Assembly: GCA_023391375.1 (NCBI GenBank)
Contig: JAEWBB010000011.1
Span: 1-64,000, forward strand
Length of the DNA stretch: 64,000 nt
Reading direction: 5' to 3'
Source: Pseudomonadota bacterium
GTDB taxonomy: Bacteria; Pseudomonadota; Alphaproteobacteria; Sphingomonadales; Sphingomonadaceae
The notes below the pieces were generated by a model. That model worked only from the letters and a program-made list of their open reading frames with translations, did no database searches and was not told the origin of the DNA. The translations under genes and the position numbers were made by a program. Shown here piece by piece: positions 42,435-53,148 of this stretch; the first letter of the stretch is position 1, and every line of letters begins with the position of its first letter.

Positions 42435-44755
42435 CGCGTGCTCATCGAATAGGGGCGGCTGGCGGGAGACACCGCCCAGCTCGTGTTCGGCTGCGCCTGC
42501 ATGACGAAACGCAGTTCGCCCCCGCGCATGATTTCGTCATGCGTGACGAAGCTGCGCGCCAGCGGTTTCCCGTTGAGCGAAACGCTTCCGATATAAGGAT
42601 GCGCATCGTCCATGTTGGCGGCGGTGACGGTGAACGTCTTCCCGTTCGGCAGCTTGAGCGCGGCGCGGTTCACGAACGGGCGGCCGATGACATATTCAAG
42701 GCTGCCGGGCGTGACGGGGTAGAAGCCCAGGCCGGTGAACAGCAGCCAGGCCGACATCTGGCCGAGGTCGTCGTTGCCCGACAGGCCGTCGGGCGTCGGC
42801 TTGTACTGGCTGTCCATGATCTGCTTCAGCCGGCCTTGCGTCTTCCACGGCGCGCCGGCGTAATTGTAGAGATAGGCGACGTGGTGGCTCGGCTCGTTGC
42901 CGTGGATGTACTGGCCGATCAGGCCGGCGATGTCCTCGGCGTGGCTGTAGTCGAGCTTCGAATTGTCGAAGTCGAACATCTGGTCGAGCTTCGAGACCAC
43001 CGCCGCGTCGCCCCCCATCGTCTTGAACAGGGCGGCCTGGTCCTGCGGCACGAACCAGCTGTACTGCCAGGCATTCCCCTCGGTGTAGTCCGAGCCGTAG
43101 TTGATCGCGGTCGGGTCGAAGGGGGTGCGGAAGCTGCCGTCGGCCTTGCGCGCGCGGACGAAGCCGGTCTTCGGATCGAACGTGCTGCGCCAGTAGCCGG
43201 CACGCTTGTCGAAGGTCGCGGCGATGTCCTTGCGGCCCATGTTCTCGGCCATGCGGGCGATGGTCCAGTCGTCATAGGCATATTCGACGGTCTTCGACGC
43301 GGCCTCCGGTTCCTTGTCGATCGGGACGTAGCCGACCTTCATATATTCGCCGAGGCCGCCGTACGGCGCGTAGGTGGCGCTGGCGACCATCGCGTCGAGC
43401 GCACGCTTGGCGTCGAACCCGCGGATTCCCTTTAGATAGGCGTCGGCGATGACCGGGACGGCGTGATAGCCGATCATCGTCCACGTCTCGCGTCCCTGGA
43501 ATTGCCAGACCGGCAGGATTCCGAACGGGCTGTCCTCGCGGCTGGCGACGAGCGAGTTGACGATGTCGGCGTTGACCTTTTCCGGCTGGACGAGGGTCAG
43601 CAACGGCTGCTGCGCGCGGAACGTGTCCCACAGCGAAAAGGTCGAGCGGAAGGCGAAGTCCTTGGCGACATGCACCTGGTTGTCGGTGCCGCGGTAGCGC
43701 CCGTCCGCATCGCCGGCGACCGAGGGGGCGAGCAGCGTATGGTAGAGCGCGGTGTAGAGGTTACGGCGCATCGCGTCGGGCGCGTCGATGTCGAGCACGC
43801 CCAGCGCCTCGGACCAGCGGGCACGGGTCGACGCGCGGACGGCATCGAAATTGCCTCGCTCGGCCGCGAGGTTCTGCAGCGCGCCGGCCTCGTCGACCGA
43901 CGAGAGCGCGACCTTGACCTCGAGCGGGCGGGAGAGGGTGCCGAAGTCGAGCCGTGCGACCAGCTGGCGGCCTTCCTTGTAGTTGACGGCGTTGGTGCCG
44001 CGCCCCGGGCCCTGGAAGCCGCGGTAGGCGACGTCCTTTTCGGTATCGACGAACTGCTGCGCGGTGACGGGCGACGACAGGTGCATGGCGAAGCACAGGA
44101 TCCGGTCCGGTGCCCAGCCGCGCGTCTGGCGGCAGCCGGTAATGGTCTGCGAATCCCGCAGGCGGACCGACGACCAAAGCACCTTTCCTGGGTAGTTGTA
44201 GAGCGAGGTGCGCAGGTCGAAGACGAGGTGCGCGGCCTTGGCCGAGGGGAAGGTGTAGCGATGGACGCCGACGCGGGTGCCGGCGGTCATTTCCGCCCGC
44301 ACGCCGTAATCGGCGAGCGTCACGGCGTAGTAGCCGGGCTCGGCCGTCTCGGTCTTGTGGTCGAAGCGCGAGCGGTAGCCGGAACCGGGCACCTTGGCGC
44401 TGCCCGGTTCCAGCTTCACCGTGTCGCCGCTGACCGGCATGACCAGGAAATCGGCCAGGTCGCTATGCCCCGCGCCCGAGAAATGCGTGTGGCTGAAACC
44501 CTGGATGGTCGGGTCTTCGTAATGATAGCCGGCGGCGTGGCTGTAGCAGTCGCGCACGGTGCAGGTGGTGTCGGTGTCGGGCGAAAGCTGGACCATGCCG
44601 AAGGGCGCGACCGCGCCGGGATAGGTATGGCCGTCGCCGCCGGTTCCGATCATCGGGTCGACCGAGGCGAAGCCCTTCGACGGGTTGGCCGGCGCGGCAA
44701 AGGCGGCGGTGGTGCTGAGCAGGAGGGCGGCGAGGGCGGGGATGGTGCGCGGCAT
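42431..44755 (-). CDS. GH92 alpha-mannosidase, exported
   Basis: 774 residues from ATG 44755 with signal peptide (TIPALAALLLSTTAAFAAP). GH92 features: FASVDPMIGTGGDGHTYPGA, GFSHTHFSGAG, EGNAWQYSWFVPQD with the catalytic acid region, and GNDDLGQMSAWLLFTGLGFY with the catalytic base region. GH92 enzymes are calcium-dependent exo-alpha-mannosidases, mostly alpha-1,2, that trim high-mannose N-glycans or yeast mannan. Divergent from the GH47 gene and beside a ROK kinase. Confidence 0.93.
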   Translation of the reverse strand: MPRTIPALAALLLSTTAAFAAPANPSKGFASVDPMIGTGGDGHTYPGAVAPFGMVQLSPDTDTTCTVRDCYSHAAGYHYEDPTIQGFSHTHFSGAGHSDLADFLVMPVSGDTVKLEPGSAKVPGSGYRSRFDHKTETAEPGYYAVTLADYGVRAEMTAGTRVGVHRYTFPSAKAAHLVFDLRTSLYNYPGKVLWSSVRLRDSQTITGCRQTRGWAPDRILCFAMHLSSPVTAQQFVDTEKDVAYRGFQGPGRGTNAVNYKEGRQLVARLDFGTLSRPLEVKVALSSVDEAGALQNLAAERGNFDAVRASTRARWSEALGVLDIDAPDAMRRNLYTALYHTLLAPSVAGDADGRYRGTDNQVHVAKDFAFRSTFSLWDTFRAQQPLLTLVQPEKVNADIVNSLVASREDSPFGILPVWQFQGRETWTMIGYHAVPVIADAYLKGIRGFDAKRALDAMVASATYAPYGGLGEYMKVGYVPIDKEPEAASKTVEYAYDDWTIARMAENMGRKDIAATFDKRAGYWRSTFDPKTGFVRARKADGSFRTPFDPTAINYGSDYTEGNAWQYSWFVPQDQAALFKTMGGDAAVVSKLDQMFDFDNSKLDYSHAEDIAGLIGQYIHGNEPSHHVAYLYNYAGAPWKTQGRLKQIMDSQYKPTPDGLSGNDDLGQMSAWLLFTGLGFYPVTPGSLEYVIGRPFVNRAALKLPNGKTFTVTAANMDDAHPYIGSVSLNGKPLARSFVTHDEIMRGGELRFVMQAQPNTSWAVSPASRPYSMSTR

Positions 44756-44878
44756 GGCTCTCTTCGACGCTGGTAACGGGAGCGCGATGGTGGGCGAGGC
44801 GGACGGGAAGGGCAACCCGGTTGCGGCGGCGAAAGGCGGCCATTACGCCTTGGCCTCGACAAAGGCGGGAGACAGCGA
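44756..44878. promoter_or_regulatory. Shared promoter region of GH92 and GH47 genes
   Basis: 123 bases between divergent GH92 (ATG 44755) and GH47 (GTG 44879). The two genes must start from here, so common control is likely. I see no clear palindrome. Confidence 0.4.
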
Positions 44879-46264
44879 GTGGAAATCGGTCGGCGGGCAG
44901 TCTTGGCGGGAACGGCGGCACTGGCGGGATGCGCGGCACTGCCGCCGGTGCGCGACACCAGCGGGGTCGACTGGAAGGCGCTGGCCGACGACGTGCGGAC
45001 GGAGATGGCCTTCGCCTGGGACCAGTACCGCCAGCACGCCTGGGGCAAGGACGAGATCAAGCCGCTGACCGGCGGATCGTCGAGCTTTCCGCTGAAGGAT
45101 CACCACCTCGGCCTGTCGTTGATCGAGGCGTTGGACACACTGTGGCTGATGGGCCTCGACGACCGCTTCGCCGACGGCATCGACTGGGTCGAAAAGAACG
45201 CCAATTTCGATGTCGACGGCGAGGTGTCGGTGTTCGAAACCTCGATCCGGCTGGTCGGCGGTCTGCTGTCCGCGCACCTGGCGAGCGGCAGCCCGCTGGT
45301 GCTGGCCAAGGCGAAAGACCTCGCCGACCGGTTGCTCCCGGCGTTCGACACGCCGACCGGCATGCCGACCCGGTTTGTGAATCTGCGCACCGGCAAGCGA
45401 CGACAGCCGGTGACCAGCCCGGCTGACATCGGCACCTACCTGCCCGAATGGGCCACGCTCAGCCGGCTGACCGGCGACGACCGCTACGCCAAGGCCGCCA
45501 AGCGCGCGGCGACGGCGGTGTTCGACCGGCGCTCCAAGATCGGGCTGGTCGCGACCCAGATCGACGTCGAGACCGGCCAGTGGAAATCGCGCACCGCGAC
45601 GGTGGGCTCCTACGTCGACAGCTTTTTCGAATATCTTTGGGACGGATGGCAGCTGCTGGGCGATGCCGACTGCAAGCGGATGTACGACACCTCCACCGCG
45701 GCGGTCCTGAAGCACCAGCAGGTGTGGAAGGACGGGCAGCTGTGGTTCGCCGACGTCGATTTCGAAACCGGCGCGATCGTCTCGACCCGGCAGGACGAGC
45801 TGGCGTCCTTCTACGGCGGGCTGCTGGGGCAGGGAGGCGAGATGAAGCTGGGCGCGGCCTACGCCGAAAGCTGGGCGGCGGTGCAGGCGCGTTACGGCGT
45901 GCTGCCGGAGGAATATGACTATGCGAGCGCGCAACCGACGCAGGTCAGCAACGCGCTGCGCCCCGAGCTGGTCGACAGCGCCTTCACCCTGTGGCTGATC
46001 GACCGCAACCCGCGCTGGCGGGCGATCGGCCGCGATCATTTCCTGGCGATGAAGGCCCATAACCGCGCGCCCTACGGCTATGCCGACCTGGCGGACGTGA
46101 CGACCAGCCCGAAGAAACAGGCCGACCATTGCCCCGGCTACTGGTGGTCGGAGCAGATGAAATATTACTACCTGTTGTTCGCCGACACGCCGCGGTTCGA
46201 TTACGCGCGCAATTGCCTGTCGACGGAGGGCAATGTGCTGCAGGGATTGCGCACGGCGGGGTGA
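44879..46264 (+). CDS. GH47 alpha-1,2-mannosidase, exported (Tat/lipoprotein signal)
   Basis: 461 residues from GTG 44879 (GGGAG 7 bases before). Signal GRRAVLAGTAALAGC combines a twin-arginine pair and a lipobox. GH47 features: YRQHAWGKDEIKPLTGGSSS, HHLGLSLIEALDTLWLMGLD, VSVFETSIRLVGGLLSAH, LRPELVDSAFTLWLI and the C-terminal STEGN, where the Thr-Glu pair normally holds the calcium ion. Class-I alpha-1,2-mannosidases are best known from the eukaryotic ER and Golgi; bacterial ones are few and include a Caulobacter enzyme. Divergent from GH92. Confidence 0.9.
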   Translation: MEIGRRAVLAGTAALAGCAALPPVRDTSGVDWKALADDVRTEMAFAWDQYRQHAWGKDEIKPLTGGSSSFPLKDHHLGLSLIEALDTLWLMGLDDRFADGIDWVEKNANFDVDGEVSVFETSIRLVGGLLSAHLASGSPLVLAKAKDLADRLLPAFDTPTGMPTRFVNLRTGKRRQPVTSPADIGTYLPEWATLSRLTGDDRYAKAAKRAATAVFDRRSKIGLVATQIDVETGQWKSRTATVGSYVDSFFEYLWDGWQLLGDADCKRMYDTSTAAVLKHQQVWKDGQLWFADVDFETGAIVSTRQDELASFYGGLLGQGGEMKLGAAYAESWAAVQARYGVLPEEYDYASAQPTQVSNALRPELVDSAFTLWLIDRNPRWRAIGRDHFLAMKAHNRAPYGYADLADVTTSPKKQADHCPGYWWSEQMKYYYLLFADTPRFDYARNCLSTEGNVLQGLRTAG

Positions 46265-46346
46265 CGACAATTTTGTGAAGCGCCCGGAACAGGTCGATGT
46301 CCAAAAGGTTTTTAGGCCGAACTTCAAAGGCTCGGTGCGCATTACG

Positions 46347-46742
46347 ATGGGTGCGAAAATCTTGATCGTCGAGGACGAAGTCCTCGTAGCATGGAACATG
46401 AAGGACATCCTCGAGGCCAACGGCTTCGAGTGCGTCGATATCGCTCCCGACCTTGAAACGGCCGGGCGCTATTTCGGAGATTCCATCGACCTCGCCCTCG
46501 TCGATCTTAACCTTCGCGACGGCCTGACCGGTCCGCAGATCGGTGCGCAGCTTTCGGCGAAGGGTACGCGGGTCATCTTCATCACGGCGAACCCGGCCCA
46601 GATCGGCGACGGCATTGCCGGGACGATCGGTGTGCTGACCAAGCCCACCGACGACGAAACCCTTTTGGCCGCGGTCCAATATGCGTTGCGGACGGCGGAC
46701 GAAGCGGTCGCTCCCCCGACAGCGCTCAAGCTATTCGGATAA
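46347..46742 (+). CDS. Single-domain response regulator
   Basis: 131 residues from ATG 46347. Receiver fold with KILIVEDEVLVAWNMKDIL (acidic pocket), phospho-acceptor aspartate in IDLALVDLNL, and VLTKPTDDETLL with the conserved lysine. No output domain, so it acts by binding a partner or as a phosphate sink. It converges on an HWE-type kinase gene (stop codons 27 bases apart), a probable pair. Confidence 0.87.
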   Translation: MGAKILIVEDEVLVAWNMKDILEANGFECVDIAPDLETAGRYFGDSIDLALVDLNLRDGLTGPQIGAQLSAKGTRVIFITANPAQIGDGIAGTIGVLTKPTDDETLLAAVQYALRTADEAVAPPTALKLFG

Positions 46743-46769
46743 AGTACCCAACCCGCATTTGCTCGCCCT

Positions 46770-47816
46770 TCAACGGGCGAGCGCGCGCAGCGGCACGTTG
46801 GCCGTTACGACCAGGCCGGACGCCAGCCATTGACGCTCGACCGTGCCGCCAAGCTGGTTGCGCACGCTAAGGTCGGTCAATTTCGTGCCGAATCCTTCAT
46901 GGTCGGGCTCCTTCCCGATCACCGGGCCGCCCGTTTCCGACCAGGTGATGACGCAGTCGCATTCCTCGGATTTGACCTCGACCGCGACCGCGCCGTCGTC
47001 GGATGACAGGGCGCCGTACTTGCTCGCATTCGTGGCCAGTTCGTGGACCAGCAGCGCAATGGGCGTCGCGCCGCGGTCGTCGATCCTGACTTCGTCGCCA
47101 TCGATCCGGATCCGGCCTTCCATCATCGCGGGGTAAGGCGAGAGTACTTCCGCGAATAACGCCTTGAGGCTCTCCGCTTCCACGGTAGGACGAGATCTTT
47201 CCGAGTGCGGGCGGACAAGCTCGTGAGCCCGGCCCAATGCCGCGATGCGAGACTGGAGGTCGGAGGCAAACTCCATATGCGCGGGCTGGCGACGAGCCGA
47301 AATGCCGATCAGGCCGCTGATGACCGAGAAAATGTTCTTGATGCGATGGCTGAGCTCTCTCCCCAGAATCTCATTCTGCTCGGCGGTCGCTTTCTGCTCG
47401 TGAATGTCGGTGCACGTTCCCATCCACCGCACGATGTCTCCTGAAGCGCTGTGCATCGGCATGGCGCGGCCCAAGACCCACCGGTACTCGCCCGAACGAT
47501 GGCGCAATCGGTATTCGATCTCGTAAGGATTGCCGGTCTTCAGGGAATGCCGCCAAAGCGCCCAGGCCCGCTCCTGATCGTCCGGGTGGAACATGCCATT
47601 CCAGGCTTCGCCGTCAGTGGACCCCTCGGGCATCCCGGTAAATTCGTACCAGCGGGCGTTGTAGTAGTCATGGAAGCCATCCGGCAGGGTCGACCACACC
47701 ATATGCGGGAAGGCGTCGGCGAGCGTGCGGAATCGCAGGTCGCTTTCGCGCAGCGAGTTGCGTGCCGACGTAAGCTCTGCCTCGGCTTGATCCAGCAGTC
47801 GTTTGGTTTCGGGCAA
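46770..47816 (-). CDS. PAS-domain HWE/HisKA_2-type histidine kinase
   Basis: 348 residues; no ATG near the start, so I choose TTG 47816, 7 bases after AGGAG (TTG 47822 is too close). PAS domain at residues 25-140 (RFRTLADAFPHMVWSTLPDG and YRWVLGRAMPMHSASGDIVR) with PAC tail. Kinase core has ELSHRIKNIFSVISGL with the phospho-histidine and LVHELATNASKYGALS as N box. No membrane segment, so it is a cytoplasmic sensor, probably of light or redox through PAS. Converges with the single-domain regulator. Confidence 0.88.
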   Translation of the reverse strand: MPETKRLLDQAEAELTSARNSLRESDLRFRTLADAFPHMVWSTLPDGFHDYYNARWYEFTGMPEGSTDGEAWNGMFHPDDQERAWALWRHSLKTGNPYEIEYRLRHRSGEYRWVLGRAMPMHSASGDIVRWMGTCTDIHEQKATAEQNEILGRELSHRIKNIFSVISGLIGISARRQPAHMEFASDLQSRIAALGRAHELVRPHSERSRPTVEAESLKALFAEVLSPYPAMMEGRIRIDGDEVRIDDRGATPIALLVHELATNASKYGALSSDDGAVAVEVKSEECDCVITWSETGGPVIGKEPDHEGFGTKLTDLSVRNQLGGTVERQWLASGLVVTANVPLRALAR

Positions 47817-47875
47817 AAGCAAGCTCCTGGGAGGGACAACCGATGATTCCGAAATTGTGTCCCTAGGGAACGTCT

Positions 47876-50164
<2,289 letters not shown>

Positions 50165-50244
50165 ACGCGAACATCTAGGGAACGGGGCCGAGAACGGCAA
50201 TGGCCGGCGCCACTCCGAAGCGAGGGCGCCGGCCGACTTGGTGG

Positions 50245-50697
50245 TTAGGCTTCGAGGCCGTGCTTCAAGCTGCTGACGCGGTCATGGCCCTCGCGCACCG
50301 ACTGGTAGGCGGTTTCGATGACCGAGCGGCTTTCCGGCTTAAGGTCGTCCATCTTGAGTGCGGCCTCGAACTTTTCCTTGAGGTAGTCCTCGCCGCGCTC
50401 GACCTCGTTGACGATCGCCTTGTCGTCGCGACCGGTGACGGCCGACTTCAGGTCGAGCCAGGCCTGGTGAATCGACCCCATGGTCGACCCGTCCTGGTCG
50501 GGCTCACCGCCGAGGCGGCGCACTTCGGCCTGGAGGTCGCCCGACACGCGCTCGCGCTGGCCGGCGAAATCGGTGAACATCTGGCGGAACTGGTCCGACT
50601 CCACATGCTCGGCCGCATCGCGATAGCCTTTCACGCTGTCGTTGAGGGTCGAGGTCAGGGTCTTGAGGGTGGCGAGGTCGTCGTTCTTGTCAAACAT
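50245..50697 (-). CDS. DUF2383 (PA2169-type) four-helix protein
   Basis: 150 residues from ATG 50697 (AAGGA 7 bases before). Four-helix-bundle pattern: LATLKTLTSTLNDSVKGYRD, QFRQMFTDFAGQRERVSGDL and GEDYLKEKFEAALKMDDL. Ferritin-like fold family of unknown function, often in stress regulons. Its promoter region is in the GANTC-rich stretch described at 50773-50957. Confidence 0.88.
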   Translation of the reverse strand: MFDKNDDLATLKTLTSTLNDSVKGYRDAAEHVESDQFRQMFTDFAGQRERVSGDLQAEVRRLGGEPDQDGSTMGSIHQAWLDLKSAVTGRDDKAIVNEVERGEDYLKEKFEAALKMDDLKPESRSVIETAYQSVREGHDRVSSLKHGLEA

Positions 50698-50902
50698 GTC
50701 TCATCCTTACGCTGAGGTGGGAATGCAGGGCGAACGAGCGGAGGCGGGCAAGGATGCGTGCGTTGCGGACGCGAATCGATTTCCGAGTCGTGCGGCCCGT
50801 TGCGGGGTTGAACGGGGCGCGAAAGCCGGTACATGCGGCGCCGACTCGGCTGGAATGGGGGACTCCCGCCGCAAGACTCGCGACTTATCCGCGATATCCC
50901 CG

Positions 50903-50911
50903 TTATCCACA
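50903..50911 (+). promoter_or_regulatory. Perfect DnaA box TTATCCACA
   Basis: Exact consensus; a partial box TTATCCGCG precedes it at 50885-50893, 18 bases apart. Within the GANTC cluster. Suggests DnaA-linked control of the transcription unit downstream. Confidence 0.5.
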
Positions 50912-50921
50912 GGCTGAATGG

Positions 50922-50943
50922 CCGATTCCGCGCTTTGCGAATC
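50922..50943. repeat. Inverted repeat at the 5' side of the RNA-like region
   Basis: CGATT and CGC pair with GCG and AATCG around the loop GCTTT, with one bulged C; the two flanking GANTC sites (GATTC, GAATC) form its arms. Possible regulator site of the following transcription unit. Confidence 0.4.
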
Positions 50944-50969
50944 GGGTCTTCCGAGTCATTCTAACAATG

Positions 50970-51418
50970 TGATCGGGACGGAAGGTTCCAGCCTCCTTCG
51001 GGACGAAGGATCCAGAGGTACCGATCTCCGCCGGCAGGCGATGAGGAGGGTCTTCGGACCCAAGTCGGACCAGCCGGTCAGAGGCGCCGGAAGAGTTGGT
51101 TTTCCTGTCGCCGCACTGTGAAGGGTCTTCGGACCCGGAAGAGAGCGCGAAGGGGCCAACCCAAGAAGGGCCGCAGAACATCGGACGGCTTTGACTTCGG
51201 TCAGGCCGGGTCGGACCGGAAGGAAAGCGGGTTCTTTACGAACAGCGCAACCATCAAGGATCGACTTGGGCTCCTCACGGGAGCGGTCAGTTGGGAAGCG
51301 GAAGCCTGAGCTGGTGCGCCAGGATCGACGATGAAGGGCTCCGGCCCGGATGAGACGAACACCGGCAGATCCAACGCTCGGCGCAGATGGGGGCTGGCAG
51401 CAATGCCGGCCCCCATTT
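50970..51418 (+). ncRNA. Candidate structured non-coding RNA (no known class)
   Basis: About 450 bases with no believable coding frame (best + frame 63 residues, low-complexity) and dense hairpins. Two identical UUCG hairpins GGGTC-TTCG-GACCC lie at 51048-51061 and 51123-51136; a third UUCG hairpin at 51187-51207 (GGC and TTGAC with GTCAG and GCC, one bulge); a UCCG tetraloop hairpin GGGC-TCCG-GCCC at 51336-51347; GCTCC-TCACG-GGAGC at 51270-51284; and a terminator-like stem at 51387-51416. A weak promoter (TTGCGA at 50935, AT-rich -10 around 50959-50968) sits before it, overlapping GANTC sites. Strand and 5' end are inferred from the terminator. I do not see the signatures of RNase P, tmRNA, 6S or SRP RNA. 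The next 295 bases (51419-51713) hold no gene; they contain only the leader of the TonB-C gene. Confidence 0.45.
51387..51418 (+). terminator. Terminator-like hairpin at the end of the RNA-like region
   Basis: ATGGGGGC (51387-51394) pairs with GCCCCCAT (51409-51416), with a GGC/GCC inner pair, then TT. The U-run is short, so strength is moderate. Confidence 0.5.
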
Positions 51419-51713
51419 CGCATGCGCGGCCGGAAAGGTGCGGTATCCCGCTCGCGGCGAGGTCGGCGGACGCATCTTCTCGCGGTTTTGCGCGTTTTAT
51501 TCTTCGCCAGTGCCCTTCGGGCGCAGCACCGCTCTTCCGGCTTTCCCCCTTTGAGCCGATGCGGTGACCAGCGCCCGGGCGTGGGGGCGCTTCCGGTCGG
51601 AACGGCGGGGAGGCCACCGGCCGGGAGCCGCCAGGCTTGCGGAATCCGAAAGCTCGATTGACCCTCGGCGAGGCCGCGCTAGCCTGTCGTCGCCGAAGTC
51701 GTGGGGGTGCTTC

Positions 51714-52673
51714 ATGTTTGCGTTTGTTCTTGTTGGCGCCGCGATCATGGTCGCGCCACCCGCCTCGTCGCCGAGCGTCGAGCGCATCGTCCTGACGAAA
51801 GCGCCGCCGCGGCAGGGCGAAGTGCCCAAGCTGCTCAGTGTCACCTTGCAAGGCGACGGCGAATCGCATGGCAAGAACGGCGTCCCGGTGCCGATCGATG
51901 CGTCAGGCACGCCCACGGGCAGCGGCCTCGTTTCCTTATTCTCGCAGGACGACTATCCGGCCGAGGCGATGCGGAAAGGCGAGGAAGGGACGTCGACCGT
52001 CCGGCTCGACGTCGATGCGGCGGGGCGGGTCACCGGCTGCTCGGTGATCGACACGTCCAAGTCTCCCTCGCTCGACGCCGCGACTTGCCGCGTGCTGTCC
52101 GAACGTGCGCGTTTCACACCGGCCAAGGGGCCCGATGGACGGGCGGTGGCGGAGCATTATACCCAGCGCGTTCGCTGGTTGCTGCCCAAGATGGGGCCAG
52201 CACCGTTCGCGGATTCGCGTGGCCGAATGCTCATGACGTTCGACGGAAAGGGCGCGATTTCTGGTTGTCGTTCTGACGAACGCATCCCGGAGAGCGTGGT
52301 TCAACAGAACTGTGCCTCGCTCGCAGCGACGATCCCGCCGTGGATCACCGAAAAGGAACGCGCCGGGCGGACGATGGTGTTCGAAGCCGGGTTCGCCGTC
52401 GGCGGGCCGGAAGCGGCGCAGACGGTCGGACGGTCCCCCGAACACGAACTGCTCAGCATGGTCGGCCTGGCACTGTCGATCAACGCGAACGGCGACGTTG
52501 TGGGCTGCACGCTGGCCGGACCGGACAGGGCGATGCCGGCAGCGCAAGTCGAAAAGGCATGCGCGGGTCCCAGAACGATGCATTATGAACCGCTCGATGC
52601 CGCGGCGGCCGACAGGTCCGATCGCCATGGCGTCAGCTATTATGCGGCCTATTTCGATCGATCGAAGGGGTAG
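51714..52673 (+). CDS. TonB C-terminal domain protein, exported
   Basis: 319 residues from ATG 51714. Hydrophobic N-terminus (AFVLVGAAIMVAPPA) is either a signal peptide or a single anchor. Residues about 72-160 match the TonB C-terminal domain of the protein at 2-316: SQDDYPAEAMRKGEEG, TGCSV, ATCRVLSERARFTPA and QRVRWLLPK. The rest continues with one or two degenerate copies of the same fold, each with a cysteine pair (ISGCRSDERIP, QQNCASL; VVGCTLAGPD, EKACAGP). No proline-rich spacer, so it does not look like a classical TonB; it could bind receptors or be a periplasmic scaffold. Followed by an iron-permease-like gene after 3 bases. Confidence 0.8.
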   Translation: MFAFVLVGAAIMVAPPASSPSVERIVLTKAPPRQGEVPKLLSVTLQGDGESHGKNGVPVPIDASGTPTGSGLVSLFSQDDYPAEAMRKGEEGTSTVRLDVDAAGRVTGCSVIDTSKSPSLDAATCRVLSERARFTPAKGPDGRAVAEHYTQRVRWLLPKMGPAPFADSRGRMLMTFDGKGAISGCRSDERIPESVVQQNCASLAATIPPWITEKERAGRTMVFEAGFAVGGPEAAQTVGRSPEHELLSMVGLALSINANGDVVGCTLAGPDRAMPAAQVEKACAGPRTMHYEPLDAAAADRSDRHGVSYYAAYFDRSKG

Positions 52674-52676
52674 GGA

Positions 52677-53081
52677 TTGAGCCGGCTGTTCGAACGCATG
52701 GCGAGTGGCGTGGCGGCCGCGGCCGGGCAGCCGTGGGCATTCGCCGTCGCCCTTTGCGTGATCCTCGTCTGGATGGTGACGGGGCCGGTGTTCGGTTTCT
52801 CCGACACCTGGCAGCTGGTCATCAACACCGGCACGACCATCGTCACCTTCCTCATGGTGTTCCTGATCCAGAACGCCCAGAACCGAGACGCGGCGGCGAT
52901 CCAGGCCAAGCTGGACGAATTGATCCGTGCACTAGAGGGCGCGCGCAACGAGTTCATCGGCATCGAACATCTCGGCGAGGCCGAACTGGAAGAAATCCGC
53001 AAGGCGCTCGAGGACAAGGAAGGCGGCATCGACCTCAAAAACCGGCGCAAGGTCATCGACCGCCTGATCGCGAGGCGCTGA
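52677..53081 (+). CDS. Low-affinity iron permease-like membrane protein
   Basis: 134 residues from TTG 52677, 3 bases after the TonB-C gene stop (AAGGGG upstream). Two hydrophobic helices (PWAFAVALCVILVWMVTGPV and TIVTFLMVFLIQ) and an acidic helical tail; QNAQNRDAAAIQAKLDELIR is typical of the low-affinity iron permease family. Flanked on both sides by TonB-C-domain proteins, so an iron-linked role for the trio is likely (inference). Confidence 0.8.
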   Translation: MSRLFERMASGVAAAAGQPWAFAVALCVILVWMVTGPVFGFSDTWQLVINTGTTIVTFLMVFLIQNAQNRDAAAIQAKLDELIRALEGARNEFIGIEHLGEAELEEIRKALEDKEGGIDLKNRRKVIDRLIARR

Positions 53082-53148
53082 CCGGCATCTCGGGCCGTGA
53101 CAGCGGCCGATTTCACGCTACGCTGGGTCCGCCGAATGAGGAGGGGAC

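Larger units (their letters stand above)
50773..50957. other. Cluster of eight GANTC (CcrM) sites
   Basis: GANTC at 50773, 50785, 50843, 50861, 50875, 50924, 50939 and 50953: eight in 185 bases, where fewer than one is expected at this base composition. None occurs in the next 450 bases. It covers the leader of the DUF2383 gene and the promoter side of the RNA-like region. CcrM methylates GANTC in alphaproteobacteria and controls cell-cycle promoters. Confidence 0.7.

Noticed and set aside
51118..51309. Short + strand frame (63 codons) inside the RNA-like region
   Set aside because: Low-complexity, Arg/Gly/Lys-rich product and no convincing ribosome-binding site; the frame lies across the stable hairpins.
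50970..51418. rnpB, tmRNA, 6S or SRP RNA
   Set aside because: None of the conserved core signatures of these RNAs is visible.
50773..51420. Replication origin (DnaA box, GANTC cluster, no genes)
   Set aside because: Only one exact DnaA box, no AT-rich unwinding element and no typical origin neighbours. The stretch looks like a regulated RNA or promoter instead.
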